Shown here: positions 40,954 to 48,581 of the stretch, piece after piece
How the letters are laid out: every line of letters begins with the position of its first letter
Position numbering within the stretch: the first letter of the stretch is position 1
NCBI GenBank assembly: GCA_020637555.1
Contig: JACKKF010000013.1
Span: 646,001-710,000, forward strand
Source: Rhodobacter sp.
GTDB lineage: Bacteria > Pseudomonadota > Alphaproteobacteria > Rhodobacterales > Rhodobacteraceae
Direction of reading: 5' to 3'
Length of the DNA stretch: 64,000 bases
Made by a program: the position numbers and the translations under genes
The notes under the pieces: model-generated
The model's input: the letters and a program-made list of their open reading frames with translations, nothing else
What the model was told of the DNA's origin: nothing
Database searches by the model: none

Positions 40954-41978
40954 CCGGCCAGCATGTCCCGCACCATCGGGATCACCCGCTCGCCATACAG
41001 CTTGAGACACGCCATGTTCGCAGCGTGCGGCACCGGCCCCGTGGTGTATTTCAGATCGAACCGCTGAACGCCCAGCCCCGTGACCGTCCGCACGATCTTG
41101 CGCGCGACCGTCTCGGGTGAGCCGACGAACAGGGCGCCGTGCTCGACCTCGGCCAGGAAGCGGTCCCTGGTGACGGGTGGCCAGCCGCGCTCGCGGCCAA
41201 GACGGCCGAACTGCGCTTGATAGTGGGGCCACAGGGCCTCGCGCGCGGCGTCGTCGGTTTCCGCGACCAACCCGGGCGAATGGACACCGATGTCCCGTGC
41301 CGGCGTGCCCAGTTGATCTACCGCCCGATGATAGAGATCCACATAGGGTTTGAACCGCAGCGGATCGCCACCGATGATCGCCAGCATCAGTTGCAGGTCC
41401 TGCCGGGCGACGCGCACCACCGATTCCGGGCTGCCGCCGACGCCCACCCAGGTGGTCATCGGCTGACCCAGGGGCGGATAGACCGTGGCCCCGTGCAGCG
41501 GTGCGCGGGTCTGACCGCGCCAGGTCACCGTTTTCTCGCGCAGGAGACGGGCGAAGATGTCCAGCTTCTCCTCGAAAAGCTGGTCATAGTCCTGCATGTC
41601 AAAGCCGAACAGCGGGTAGCTTTCGGTGAAACTGCCGCGCCCCAGGATCGGTTCCGCCCGCCCGCCCGACACCGCGTGCAGTGTCGAGAACCGCTGGAAC
41701 ACGCGCACCGGATCATCGGTGGACAGGATCGTGACGGCGGTGCCCAGCTTGATGCGTGTCGTGCGCCCGGCGATCGCGGCCAGCACGATCTCAGGCGCGG
41801 AAATGGCGAAATCGTCGCGGTGATGTTCGCCCAGCCCGATGAAGTCGATGCCCAGCGCGTCGGCATAGGCCGCTTCATCGACCACGTCGCGCAGAACCTG
41901 ATCCATCGGCTTTGGTCGGCCGTCGGCGCCCATGGTGACATCGCCGAATGTATCCAGTCCCATCGAGATCGGGGTCAT
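40950..41978 (-). CDS. LLM class (luciferase-like) flavin-dependent oxidoreductase
   Basis: A 342-residue TIM-barrel flavoprotein with the bacterial luciferase-like signature regions: DFIGLGEHHRDDFAISAPEIVLAAIAGRT (near residue 45), IKLGTAVTILSTDDPVRVFQRFSTL, LGRGSFTESYPLFGFD and a C-terminal GSPETVARKIVRTV. It probably uses reduced FMN or F420 to oxidise an organic substrate. It lies 86 bp downstream of the dehalogenase fusion on the same strand, which hints at a shared pathway, but the gap leaves room for its own promoter. The substrate is unknown. Confidence 0.9.
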   Translation of the reverse strand: MTPISMGLDTFGDVTMGADGRPKPMDQVLRDVVDEAAYADALGIDFIGLGEHHRDDFAISAPEIVLAAIAGRTTRIKLGTAVTILSTDDPVRVFQRFSTLHAVSGGRAEPILGRGSFTESYPLFGFDMQDYDQLFEEKLDIFARLLREKTVTWRGQTRAPLHGATVYPPLGQPMTTWVGVGGSPESVVRVARQDLQLMLAIIGGDPLRFKPYVDLYHRAVDQLGTPARDIGVHSPGLVAETDDAAREALWPHYQAQFGRLGRERGWPPVTRDRFLAEVEHGALFVGSPETVARKIVRTVTGLGVQRFDLKYTTGPVPHAANMACLKLYGERVIPMVRDMLAG

Positions 41979-42064
41979 GAGAATGCTCCTGCTGTTGGGA
42001 CACAGCTAGACCTCTGCCGGTCGTGGGTAAAGGCGCGGGCGCGCAGGGTGGTCTGTGCGCAGGC

Positions 42065-45000
42065 TCACAGGTCCAGCGTGATCGTGCCCCCGTCCGTTGC
42101 CGCCCGAGAACAGCACAGCACCACCTTGGCCGCGCGTTCCCTCGCGGACAGCACATAGTCGCGGTGTTCGATCCCGTCGGGCGATTGGTGCGCCACGGCG
42201 CAGACACCGCAGATTCCGTCCGAACATTTGACCGGCACTTCGATGCCAGCCGCGGCCAGGGCCTCGGTCGCGGACTGGTCGGCGGCCACGGCGATGTCAC
42301 GGCCTGTGCGCGCCAGATGCAGTGTGAACGGGTGGTTCACATAGTCGGGCGCGTCCGGCACGGCGAAATATTCGCGCGCCAGCGCGTCCTCGGGCCAGCC
42401 CCGGGCCTGCGCGGTGGCGAAAACGCTGTCCATGAACGCGCCGCCGCCGCAGGTATACAGCCGCGCGCCGGGCCGATAGGGCGGGATCAGCCCGGCCAGA
42501 TCCACGCGCGGCCCGTCTGTCTTGACATGCGTCTGCGCCTTGTCGGCCCAGGGGGCGGCGGCGATCTCGGCGGCAAAGGGCGCCATGCCGCGCGCCAGAT
42601 AGTGCAGGCGGAAATCGCGGCCCAGGGTATGCAGGCGGTGCGCCATGGTCAGCATCGGCGTGATGCCGATCCCGCCGCCGATCAGCAGCGTGAAGGGCGC
42701 CTCCTCGTCCAGCGGGAACAGGTTGGACGGGGGCGTGACAAAGACGCGCCGCCCCTCGCGGAACACCCGGTGGATCAGGATCGAGCCACCCCGTCCCTGC
42801 GATTCCCGCTGGATGCCCAGGACATATTTCGACCCGTCCGCCGGATCGCCTGCCAGCGAATACTCGCGCTGGTATTCGGGGGCGATCATCAGGTCGATAT
42901 GGGCGCCGGCCTCGAACGGGGGCAGGGGTTTGCCGTCGGCGCGGGTCAGTTCGAACCGCACGGTGTCGTCGCTCAGATCCTCGCGCCTGGTGATCGTCAC
43001 CGGAAAGACCGGCGGCTCGCCGGCGGGGCGGGGGGCGGGCGCCAGCCCGTCGGTCTGACCACGCGCCAGACGGTTGCGGTATTCCTCGGGCGTCAGAAGC
43101 CGGCGATAGCGGTCGATCCCAGCCTCGCGGTTCAGCGGCTGCATGATGGGATAGGGCAGGGGCATCACATCCGCGGGGTAAACGGCCAGTGTCTGATCCT
43201 CATACTTGAGGTCCAGATCACGGCTCAGACCCCGACGATTGGTCGCGCCCGCGGCGACATAGCGCGTGCCGGGCTTGTCCAGTTCGATGTCCCACCACCA
43301 GGTCTTGACCGGATTGATGGCGCCGCGGCCCAGCCGGTCGTCCAGCGCCGCCAGCGCCCTGGCCGATCCTGGCGCGGTCATCGCCAGCCAGCGGAACGGC
43401 GCCTCGGCGAACAGGCCCTGCAGGTTCCACGGGCAGGTCTTCATGCAGCGCCCGCACATGCCGCCCGCGCTGTTGGTGATCCGGTAACGGGCGCATTTCT
43501 CGGCGTCGGATTTCCAGATCTCATAGCCGTTATACATCAGTTTCGGCCCGGCCGTGATCGCGCCCGAGGGGCATTCGCGCGCGCATTTGTTGCAGGCGCC
43601 GCAAAACCGCTGAAGGCCAAAGTCGATGGGCCGGTCATGGCGCATCGGCATGTTGGTGGTCACGGCCCCCGATTTCAGGCGCGGGCCCAGATAGGGGTTC
43701 AGGATCACCTCGCCGATGCGGCTGACCTCGCCCAGGCCGGACAACAACAGAAGCGGCGGTTGCAGCACGTCGCCGTCGATCACCGAATGCACGCGCGCTG
43801 AATAGCCCAGCCTGCGGATCTGCTCCGCCACCACGCCGCCCAGCAGCGAAAACCGCAGATAGGCGCGCATCGATTGCGCGACGCTGATCCAGTCGTCACC
43901 CGAGGCCCCCTCCATGGTTTCGTGCCCCTGGTCGAGCAGCATGTTGACCGAATTCGCGTGATAGGGCGTGATCGGCTCGCCGGCGGAATTGTGCGAATAA
44001 TAGGCCCAGTCGGGCACCCGGCTGAGCCCGACCGCATCGGTGGACAGATAATAGCTGGCCGCTTTCAGGTTATCGGCGTTCACCTCGGGGTCGGTCGCGA
44101 TCGCGGGCCCCCGGGCCTCGCCGAACTGGAGCAGCAGCAAGGCCCCCAGCGCGCGCCGGGCACAGGCGCCGATGGGCGATTTCGCGACATAGCGCCCGCC
44201 CTTGGCCCCGTCCTGCACCGCCTTGCCCATGTCGCCATAAAGCGCGCGGGCAAAGAAATCGGCGCGTTTGGGAAAGCGCGGCACGCGGGCCTCGTCAATC
44301 AGGGTGGTCGGTTCATCCACCCGTTTCAGGCGCTCGAACGGATAGGGGCCCATGCGGAATTCGCGGTGGGCAAAGGCCTCGGCGGTGGCGGCGCGGCGGG
44401 GGGCGGCGGCGCCGGTCCACCAGGCGACGCCATGGCTGCGCCCCGTGCGCCCGTCACCCATCAGCGGTTGGTCGGGTGCCAGCGTCAGCGTGGTGGTCAC
44501 GGCGGCCAGGCCATAGCGCGTGCCCAGATAGGGGTTCACCGCCTGCCCGGCGTCGATATGGGCAAGCCCCGACGACACGGCCAGGCGCGCCAGATCGACT
44601 TCGGATGTCGAGGCCGAATGCGCCCGTGCGTCATGGCCCAGCATCCGCAGGTAGGACGACAGCACCACGGCGGTGTTGTTCGCCAGAAGCGCCGCGCGCT
44701 GGGCCTGCGTGCCGTGCAGCCAGTCGGTGCCCCGTTCGCCCTGCGCCGGGTCGCGGGTGTAATCGACGGCGATCACCAGCGCATAGCGGTGCGACGTGAC
44801 CGGCCCGTGCGGGCTGCGCGCGGCATCGAGAATGTCGGCATAGATCGCGTCGATCCCGGCGGCGTGAGTCTTGGGCTGGCCCTGTTCCAGTTCCGCGCGC
44901 AGGCCGTCGATCATCGGGTTGCGGTGGGGGGTGGGCAGGTGATGGTCAGCCGTCAGCGCGCAAACCCCCATCAGGGCCGCGTCGAAATAGTAACCCGCTG

Positions 45001-45259
45001 CCTTCAGGTGGTTCGCGCGGTCTTGCGGGTCCTCGGGGATCTCGGCCTCGGCGTGAACCACGGGGCCCTGACGGACGGTGTCGAACATGGTCTGATAGCG
45101 CGCCATCGCATGGATCAGCGACTGCGGATCGGGGTGATCAAAGGCGAGGGGCGCGGAGCAGGGCAGCGCGCTTAGGTCCGGCGTGCCGCCCCGGCGCAGG
45201 CGCTCCATCGGGAAGGGGCCCAGATGGACGGGACGGTCGGCATGGGAAAACAGGGGCAT
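42065..45259 (-). CDS. rdhA: Self-sufficient reductive dehalogenase: RdhA domain fused to FMN/NAD(P)H/[2Fe-2S] reductase
   Basis: The 1064-residue protein is a two-part fusion. Residues ~1-730 are a reductive dehalogenase: a duplicated nitroreductase-like half (~13-265) and catalytic half (~303-550), then two 4Fe-4S motifs, CGACNKCAREC (near 553) and C...CGRCMKTC (near 589-609). A Tyr near 467, Lys near 529 and Arg near 593 have the same spacing (62 and 64) as the catalytic Tyr426/Lys488/Arg552 of the cobalamin enzyme NpRdhA. Residues ~750-1064 are a phthalate-dioxygenase-reductase-like module: flavin site REYSLAG, NAD site GGGIGITPML, and plant-type ferredoxin CSDGICGVC plus a late Cys. There is no TAT signal, so it is cytoplasmic. 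It follows the MarR gene by 27 bp. Halide removal from an aromatic using NAD(P)H is the likely reaction; the substrate is unknown. Confidence 0.93.
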   Translation of the reverse strand: MPLFSHADRPVHLGPFPMERLRRGGTPDLSALPCSAPLAFDHPDPQSLIHAMARYQTMFDTVRQGPVVHAEAEIPEDPQDRANHLKAAGYYFDAALMGVCALTADHHLPTPHRNPMIDGLRAELEQGQPKTHAAGIDAIYADILDAARSPHGPVTSHRYALVIAVDYTRDPAQGERGTDWLHGTQAQRAALLANNTAVVLSSYLRMLGHDARAHSASTSEVDLARLAVSSGLAHIDAGQAVNPYLGTRYGLAAVTTTLTLAPDQPLMGDGRTGRSHGVAWWTGAAAPRRAATAEAFAHREFRMGPYPFERLKRVDEPTTLIDEARVPRFPKRADFFARALYGDMGKAVQDGAKGGRYVAKSPIGACARRALGALLLLQFGEARGPAIATDPEVNADNLKAASYYLSTDAVGLSRVPDWAYYSHNSAGEPITPYHANSVNMLLDQGHETMEGASGDDWISVAQSMRAYLRFSLLGGVVAEQIRRLGYSARVHSVIDGDVLQPPLLLLSGLGEVSRIGEVILNPYLGPRLKSGAVTTNMPMRHDRPIDFGLQRFCGACNKCARECPSGAITAGPKLMYNGYEIWKSDAEKCARYRITNSAGGMCGRCMKTCPWNLQGLFAEAPFRWLAMTAPGSARALAALDDRLGRGAINPVKTWWWDIELDKPGTRYVAAGATNRRGLSRDLDLKYEDQTLAVYPADVMPLPYPIMQPLNREAGIDRYRRLLTPEEYRNRLARGQTDGLAPAPRPAGEPPVFPVTITRREDLSDDTVRFELTRADGKPLPPFEAGAHIDLMIAPEYQREYSLAGDPADGSKYVLGIQRESQGRGGSILIHRVFREGRRVFVTPPSNLFPLDEEAPFTLLIGGGIGITPMLTMAHRLHTLGRDFRLHYLARGMAPFAAEIAAAPWADKAQTHVKTDGPRVDLAGLIPPYRPGARLYTCGGGAFMDSVFATAQARGWPEDALAREYFAVPDAPDYVNHPFTLHLARTGRDIAVAADQSATEALAAAGIEVPVKCSDGICGVCAVAHQSPDGIEHRDYVLSARERAAKVVLCCSRAATDGGTITLDL

Positions 45260-45286
45260 GGCGGCGCTCGCTCGGCAATCGGTGGG

Positions 45287-45727
45287 TCAGAAATCGGTGG
45301 GATCGGGCTCGCCCTCGGCCAGGCGGGCCAGGGTGCGGGTCAGATGGGTCAGGTCGTCCGGCGACAGTTTGGCCGCGAAATGGGCCTGCAGCGCGTCAGA
45401 GGCCACGCGAACCTGCGCAAGTGCCCCCTGCCCGGCATCCGTGAGGGCAACCTCGGTCTGGCGCCCGTCGCTGCCGGCCGGCGCGCGGGCAATCAGGCCC
45501 TTGCCTTCCAGCCCCTTGAGAAGGCGGGACATGGCGGGGCGGGTGATGCCCACATAGGCGGCCAGGTCCGATGGGGTGGTGACCCCCTCGTCGCCCAGAC
45601 CCGCCAACACGGTGGCGCCCAGGCGCGTCAATCCCTTTGGCAGCGCGGCCTCGTGCCGGGCCTGCATCAGCCGCGCCAGGCGCGAGACGCGATACCCCAG
45701 ACGATTGTGCAGACGATAGCCGGCCAT
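45287..45727 (-). CDS. MarR family transcriptional regulator
   Basis: A 146-residue winged-helix protein: LHNRLGYRVSRLARLMQARHE dimer helix, DNA-reading region TPSDLAAYVGITRPAMSRLLKGLEGKGLI and the wing SDGRQTEVALTDAG. MarR proteins usually repress neighbouring genes until an aromatic ligand binds, and MarR-type regulators are known beside reductive dehalogenase genes. ATG 45727 has a GGGGGAGGGG ribosome-binding site; a TTG at 45778 overlaps the operator and is less likely. It precedes rdhA by 27 bp, so the two are probably one operon. Confidence 0.9.
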   Translation of the reverse strand: MAGYRLHNRLGYRVSRLARLMQARHEAALPKGLTRLGATVLAGLGDEGVTTPSDLAAYVGITRPAMSRLLKGLEGKGLIARAPAGSDGRQTEVALTDAGQGALAQVRVASDALQAHFAAKLSPDDLTHLTRTLARLAEGEPDPTDF

Positions 45728-45765
45728 GCGCCCCTCCCCCATCCCCGGGACGGTGGCGAAAGTAA

Positions 45766-45778
45766 TTAACATTGTCAA
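45766..45778. promoter_or_regulatory. Candidate MarR operator upstream of marR-rdhA
   Basis: TTAACATTGTCAA is a 13-bp palindrome of pattern TT-ACA-TGT-AA with a single-base centre and one mismatched pair. It lies within an unusually AT-rich stretch (AAGTAATTAACATTGTCAATCAAAAT) 39 bp before the marR start. The position suits autorepression of the marR-rdhA unit. Confidence 0.5.
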
Positions 45779-45847
45779 TCAAAATGCCGCATCAACGGCC
45801 CCGGCGACCGAGCCCCCATAACGGGCCCCCGCAACGGGCCCGGGCGC

Positions 45848-46918
45848 TTAGCCGCGCGTGATCCGGTTGATATGGCCCATCTTGCGGCCGGGGCGCGCAG
45901 CGCCCTTGCCATAGAGGTGGATCTGCACATCCGCCTGTTTCGACAATGCGGGCACCCGGTCCACATCGTCGCCGATCAGGTTTTCCATGACCACATCGGC
46001 ATACCGCTGCCCGTTGCCCAGGGGCCAGCCCGCCACGGCGCGAATGTGCTGTTCGAACTGATCGACGGCGCAGCCCGCTTGCGTCCAGTGGCCCGAGTTG
46101 TGCACCCGAGGCGCGATCTCGTTGACCACCAACCCCTGCGCGGTGACGAACAGTTCCACCCCCATCACCCCGACATAATCGAGCGCATTCAGGATCCGCC
46201 CGGCCAGCAGCACGGCATCCATGCGCTGCGCCTGCGTCAGGCGGGCAGGCACGGTGGTGGTGCGCAGGATCCCGGCCTCGTGCACGTTTTCGCCCGGGTC
46301 GAAACAGGCGACCTCGCCCGTCACACCCCGCGCGGCGATCACGCTGACCTCGTGGCTGAAGGTCACGAACCCTTCGAGGATCGCCTCGGCGCCGCCCATT
46401 TCGGCCAGCGCGTCCGGCCCTTGCGCGGGGTCCATGATGCGGGCCTGCCCCTTGCCATCATAGCCCAGGCGGCGGGTTTTCAGGATCGCGGGCGCGCCGA
46501 TCTCGGCCAGCGCGGCCCCCAGCGCGGCGGCATCCGGGATGTCACGATAGGGCGCGGTGGTCAGACCCAGCCCGGTGAGGAAATCCTTCTCTGTCAGCCG
46601 ATCCTGCGACACGGCCAGCGCGCGGCGGTTCGGGCGGACGGGACGCAGGCTTTCCAGCAGGTCCAGCGTGGCGGTGGGGATGTTCTCGAATTCATAGGTG
46701 ATCACGTCGACCGAACCCGCAAAGGCCCGCAGCGCGCCCTCGTCGTCCCAGGCGGCGGTGGTGACCTTTTCCGCCACATGGCCGGCGGGCGGATTCGCGC
46801 CCGGATCGTAGACGTGGCAGCGCAGCCCCAACCGCGAGGCCGCGACCGACAGCATCCGCCCCAATTGGCCACCGCCGAGGATGCCGATACAGGCGCCGGG
46901 TTGCAGGATCTCACTCAT
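45848..46918 (-). CDS. purK: 5-(carboxyamino)imidazole ribonucleotide synthase
   Basis: The 356-residue ATP-grasp protein begins with a nucleotide-binding segment (CIGILGGGQLGRMLSVAASRLG), followed by DVITYEFENIPT, SQDRLTEKDFL, LKTRRLGYDGKGQ and APRVHNSGHWTQ. It converts AIR, ATP and bicarbonate to N5-CAIR. Its start overlaps the purE stop by 8 bp, the usual purE-purK pair. A MarR-rdhA unit begins 121 bp further on. Confidence 0.97.
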   Translation of the reverse strand: MSEILQPGACIGILGGGQLGRMLSVAASRLGLRCHVYDPGANPPAGHVAEKVTTAAWDDEGALRAFAGSVDVITYEFENIPTATLDLLESLRPVRPNRRALAVSQDRLTEKDFLTGLGLTTAPYRDIPDAAALGAALAEIGAPAILKTRRLGYDGKGQARIMDPAQGPDALAEMGGAEAILEGFVTFSHEVSVIAARGVTGEVACFDPGENVHEAGILRTTTVPARLTQAQRMDAVLLAGRILNALDYVGVMGVELFVTAQGLVVNEIAPRVHNSGHWTQAGCAVDQFEQHIRAVAGWPLGNGQRYADVVMENLIGDDVDRVPALSKQADVQIHLYGKGAARPGRKMGHINRITRG

Positions 46919-47390
46919 CGCGGGGTTCCTCGGGGATCGAGGCGCTCAAGGCGTCCCGCCAGGCATCCACGCGGGCCGCCAGCGCCGGATCGTTGACCGC
47001 CAGCATCTGCGCCGCCATCAGCCCGGCATTCGCGCCGCCACCAATGGCCATGGTCGCGACGGGAAAGCCCTTTGGCATTTGCAGGATGGAATAGAGACTG
47101 TCCACGCCCGACAGCGCCCGCGTCAGGATCGGCACGCCGATCACCGGCACCCGGGTTTTCGACGCCATCATGCCCGGCAGATGCGCCGCGCCGCCAGCGC
47201 CCGCGATGATGACCTTCAGCCCGCGCTCGACGGCGGTCTTGCCGTAGGTCCACAACCTGTCAGGGGTGCGGTGGGCGCTGACGATCTTCGCCTCATACCG
47301 GATCCCCAGTTCATCCAGGATCGCGGCGGCGTCGCGCATCGTCGGCCAGTCGGACTGGCTGCCCATGATGATTCCCACGTCCACGGTCAT
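46911..47390 (-). CDS. purE: N5-carboxyaminoimidazole ribonucleotide mutase
   Basis: A 159-residue protein with the class I PurE blocks GIIMGSQSDWPTM (residues 6-18), VSAHRTPDRL, IIAGAGGAAHLPGM and MPKGFPVATMAIGGGANAGL. It converts N5-CAIR to CAIR in purine synthesis. It overlaps purK, forming a two-gene operon, and is divergent from the THUMP methyltransferase. Confidence 0.97.
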   Translation of the reverse strand: MTVDVGIIMGSQSDWPTMRDAAAILDELGIRYEAKIVSAHRTPDRLWTYGKTAVERGLKVIIAGAGGAAHLPGMMASKTRVPVIGVPILTRALSGVDSLYSILQMPKGFPVATMAIGGGANAGLMAAQMLAVNDPALAARVDAWRDALSASIPEEPRDE

Positions 47391-47486
47391 CGCGTTACTC
47401 CGTCAGTGTTGGCCGCGCCCTAGCACTTTGCGGGGCGGATGCAAAGGCACTCGCCGTGCCGGGCGTTTGCGGATATGCGAGAGGGC

Positions 47487-48581
47487 ATGACCGACCGCAT
47501 GTATCTCGTGACCGCCCCCGGGCTGGAGACGGCCCTTGCCGATGAAGCCCGCGCTGCCGGGTTCCGCGATGTGACCCCCGGTATCGGCGGGGTCGAAGTG
47601 ACGGGCGGCTGGCCCGAGGTCTGGCGCGCGAATCTGGTGCTGAGGGGCGCGGTGCGGGTGTTGGCCCGGGTGGCCGAATTCCGCGCGATGCATCTGGCGC
47701 AACTGGACAAGCGCGCGCGCAAGGTGGACTGGGCGGCGATCCTGCGCCCCGATGTGCCCGTGCGGGTCGAGGCCACCTGCCGCAAGTCCAGGATCTATCA
47801 CGACAAGGCCGCCGCCCAGCGGGTCGAACGCGCCATTGCCGAAGGGATCGGCGCGCCCTTGGGGCCCGGCGGGATCGGCATCAAGCTGCGGATCGAGGAT
47901 GACCTCTGCACGATCTCGATCGATACATCGGGCGAGTCGTTGCACAAGCGCGGGTTCAAAGGCTTTACCGGCAAGGCGCCCATGCGCGAGACGCTGGCGG
48001 CCCTGATCCTGCGTCAGATGGGCTTCGACGGCACGCAGGCGGTGGTCGATCCGATGTGCGGTTCAGGCACGCTGGTGATCGAGGCCGCCGAGATCGCGGC
48101 CGGGCTGCACCCGGGGCGAGGGCGCGACTTTGCCTTTGAACGGCTGGCGAGTTTCGATCCGGCAGGGTTTGCCGCCCTGAAAACAGCGCCGCAGGGTTCG
48201 CCGGCATTGCGCTTTTTCGGGTCCGACCGCGATCAGGGTGCCATCGCGGGCGCCAGTGCCAATGCCGAAAAGGCCGGCGTGTCTGCCTGGTGCCGCTTCA
48301 CCCGTGCGCCGGTCAGCGACCTGGTGGCGCCCGAGGGGGTGCCGCCGGGCCTGCTGCTGGCCAACCCGCCGTGGGGCGCGCGCATTGGCGAGCGCAAGCT
48401 TCTGTTTGCTCTCTATGGGGCGCTGGGCCAGCGGCTGACAGCCGGGTTCAAGGGGTGGCGCGTCGGCCTGATCTCGCCCGATGCGGGGCTGGTCAAGGCG
48501 ACCGGGCTGGGACTGACGGCCCTGGGTGCGCCCATCGACATGGGCGGCACCCGCGTGACGCTGTGGCAGGGCACGGTCTAA
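47487..48581 (+). CDS. THUMP-domain SAM-dependent RNA methyltransferase (RlmL/TrmN-like)
   Basis: The 364-residue protein has an N-terminal THUMP region (LAQLDKRARKVDWAAILRPDVPVRVEATCRKSRIYH) and a class I methyltransferase core with DPMCGSGTLVIEAAEIAAG (near residue 190) and LLANPPWGARIG (NPPW motif, near 290). The NPPW motif indicates methylation of an exocyclic amino group of guanine or adenine in RNA. An earlier ATG at 47475 is possible. The stop overlaps the convergent gene by 4 bp. Confidence 0.9.
   Translation: MTDRMYLVTAPGLETALADEARAAGFRDVTPGIGGVEVTGGWPEVWRANLVLRGAVRVLARVAEFRAMHLAQLDKRARKVDWAAILRPDVPVRVEATCRKSRIYHDKAAAQRVERAIAEGIGAPLGPGGIGIKLRIEDDLCTISIDTSGESLHKRGFKGFTGKAPMRETLAALILRQMGFDGTQAVVDPMCGSGTLVIEAAEIAAGLHPGRGRDFAFERLASFDPAGFAALKTAPQGSPALRFFGSDRDQGAIAGASANAEKAGVSAWCRFTRAPVSDLVAPEGVPPGLLLANPPWGARIGERKLLFALYGALGQRLTAGFKGWRVGLISPDAGLVKATGLGLTALGAPIDMGGTRVTLWQGTV

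Noticed and set aside
42065..45259. Epoxyqueuosine reductase (QueG) as an alternative to RdhA
   Set aside because: QueG is also a cobalamin/Fe-S protein but is about 350-400 residues, lacks the duplicated N-terminal half and reductase fusion, and the Tyr-Lys-Arg spacing here matches RdhA.
40950..45778. Mobile element or integration scar around the marR-rdhA-LLM locus
   Set aside because: No transposase, integrase, tRNA or flanking direct repeat was seen on either side.
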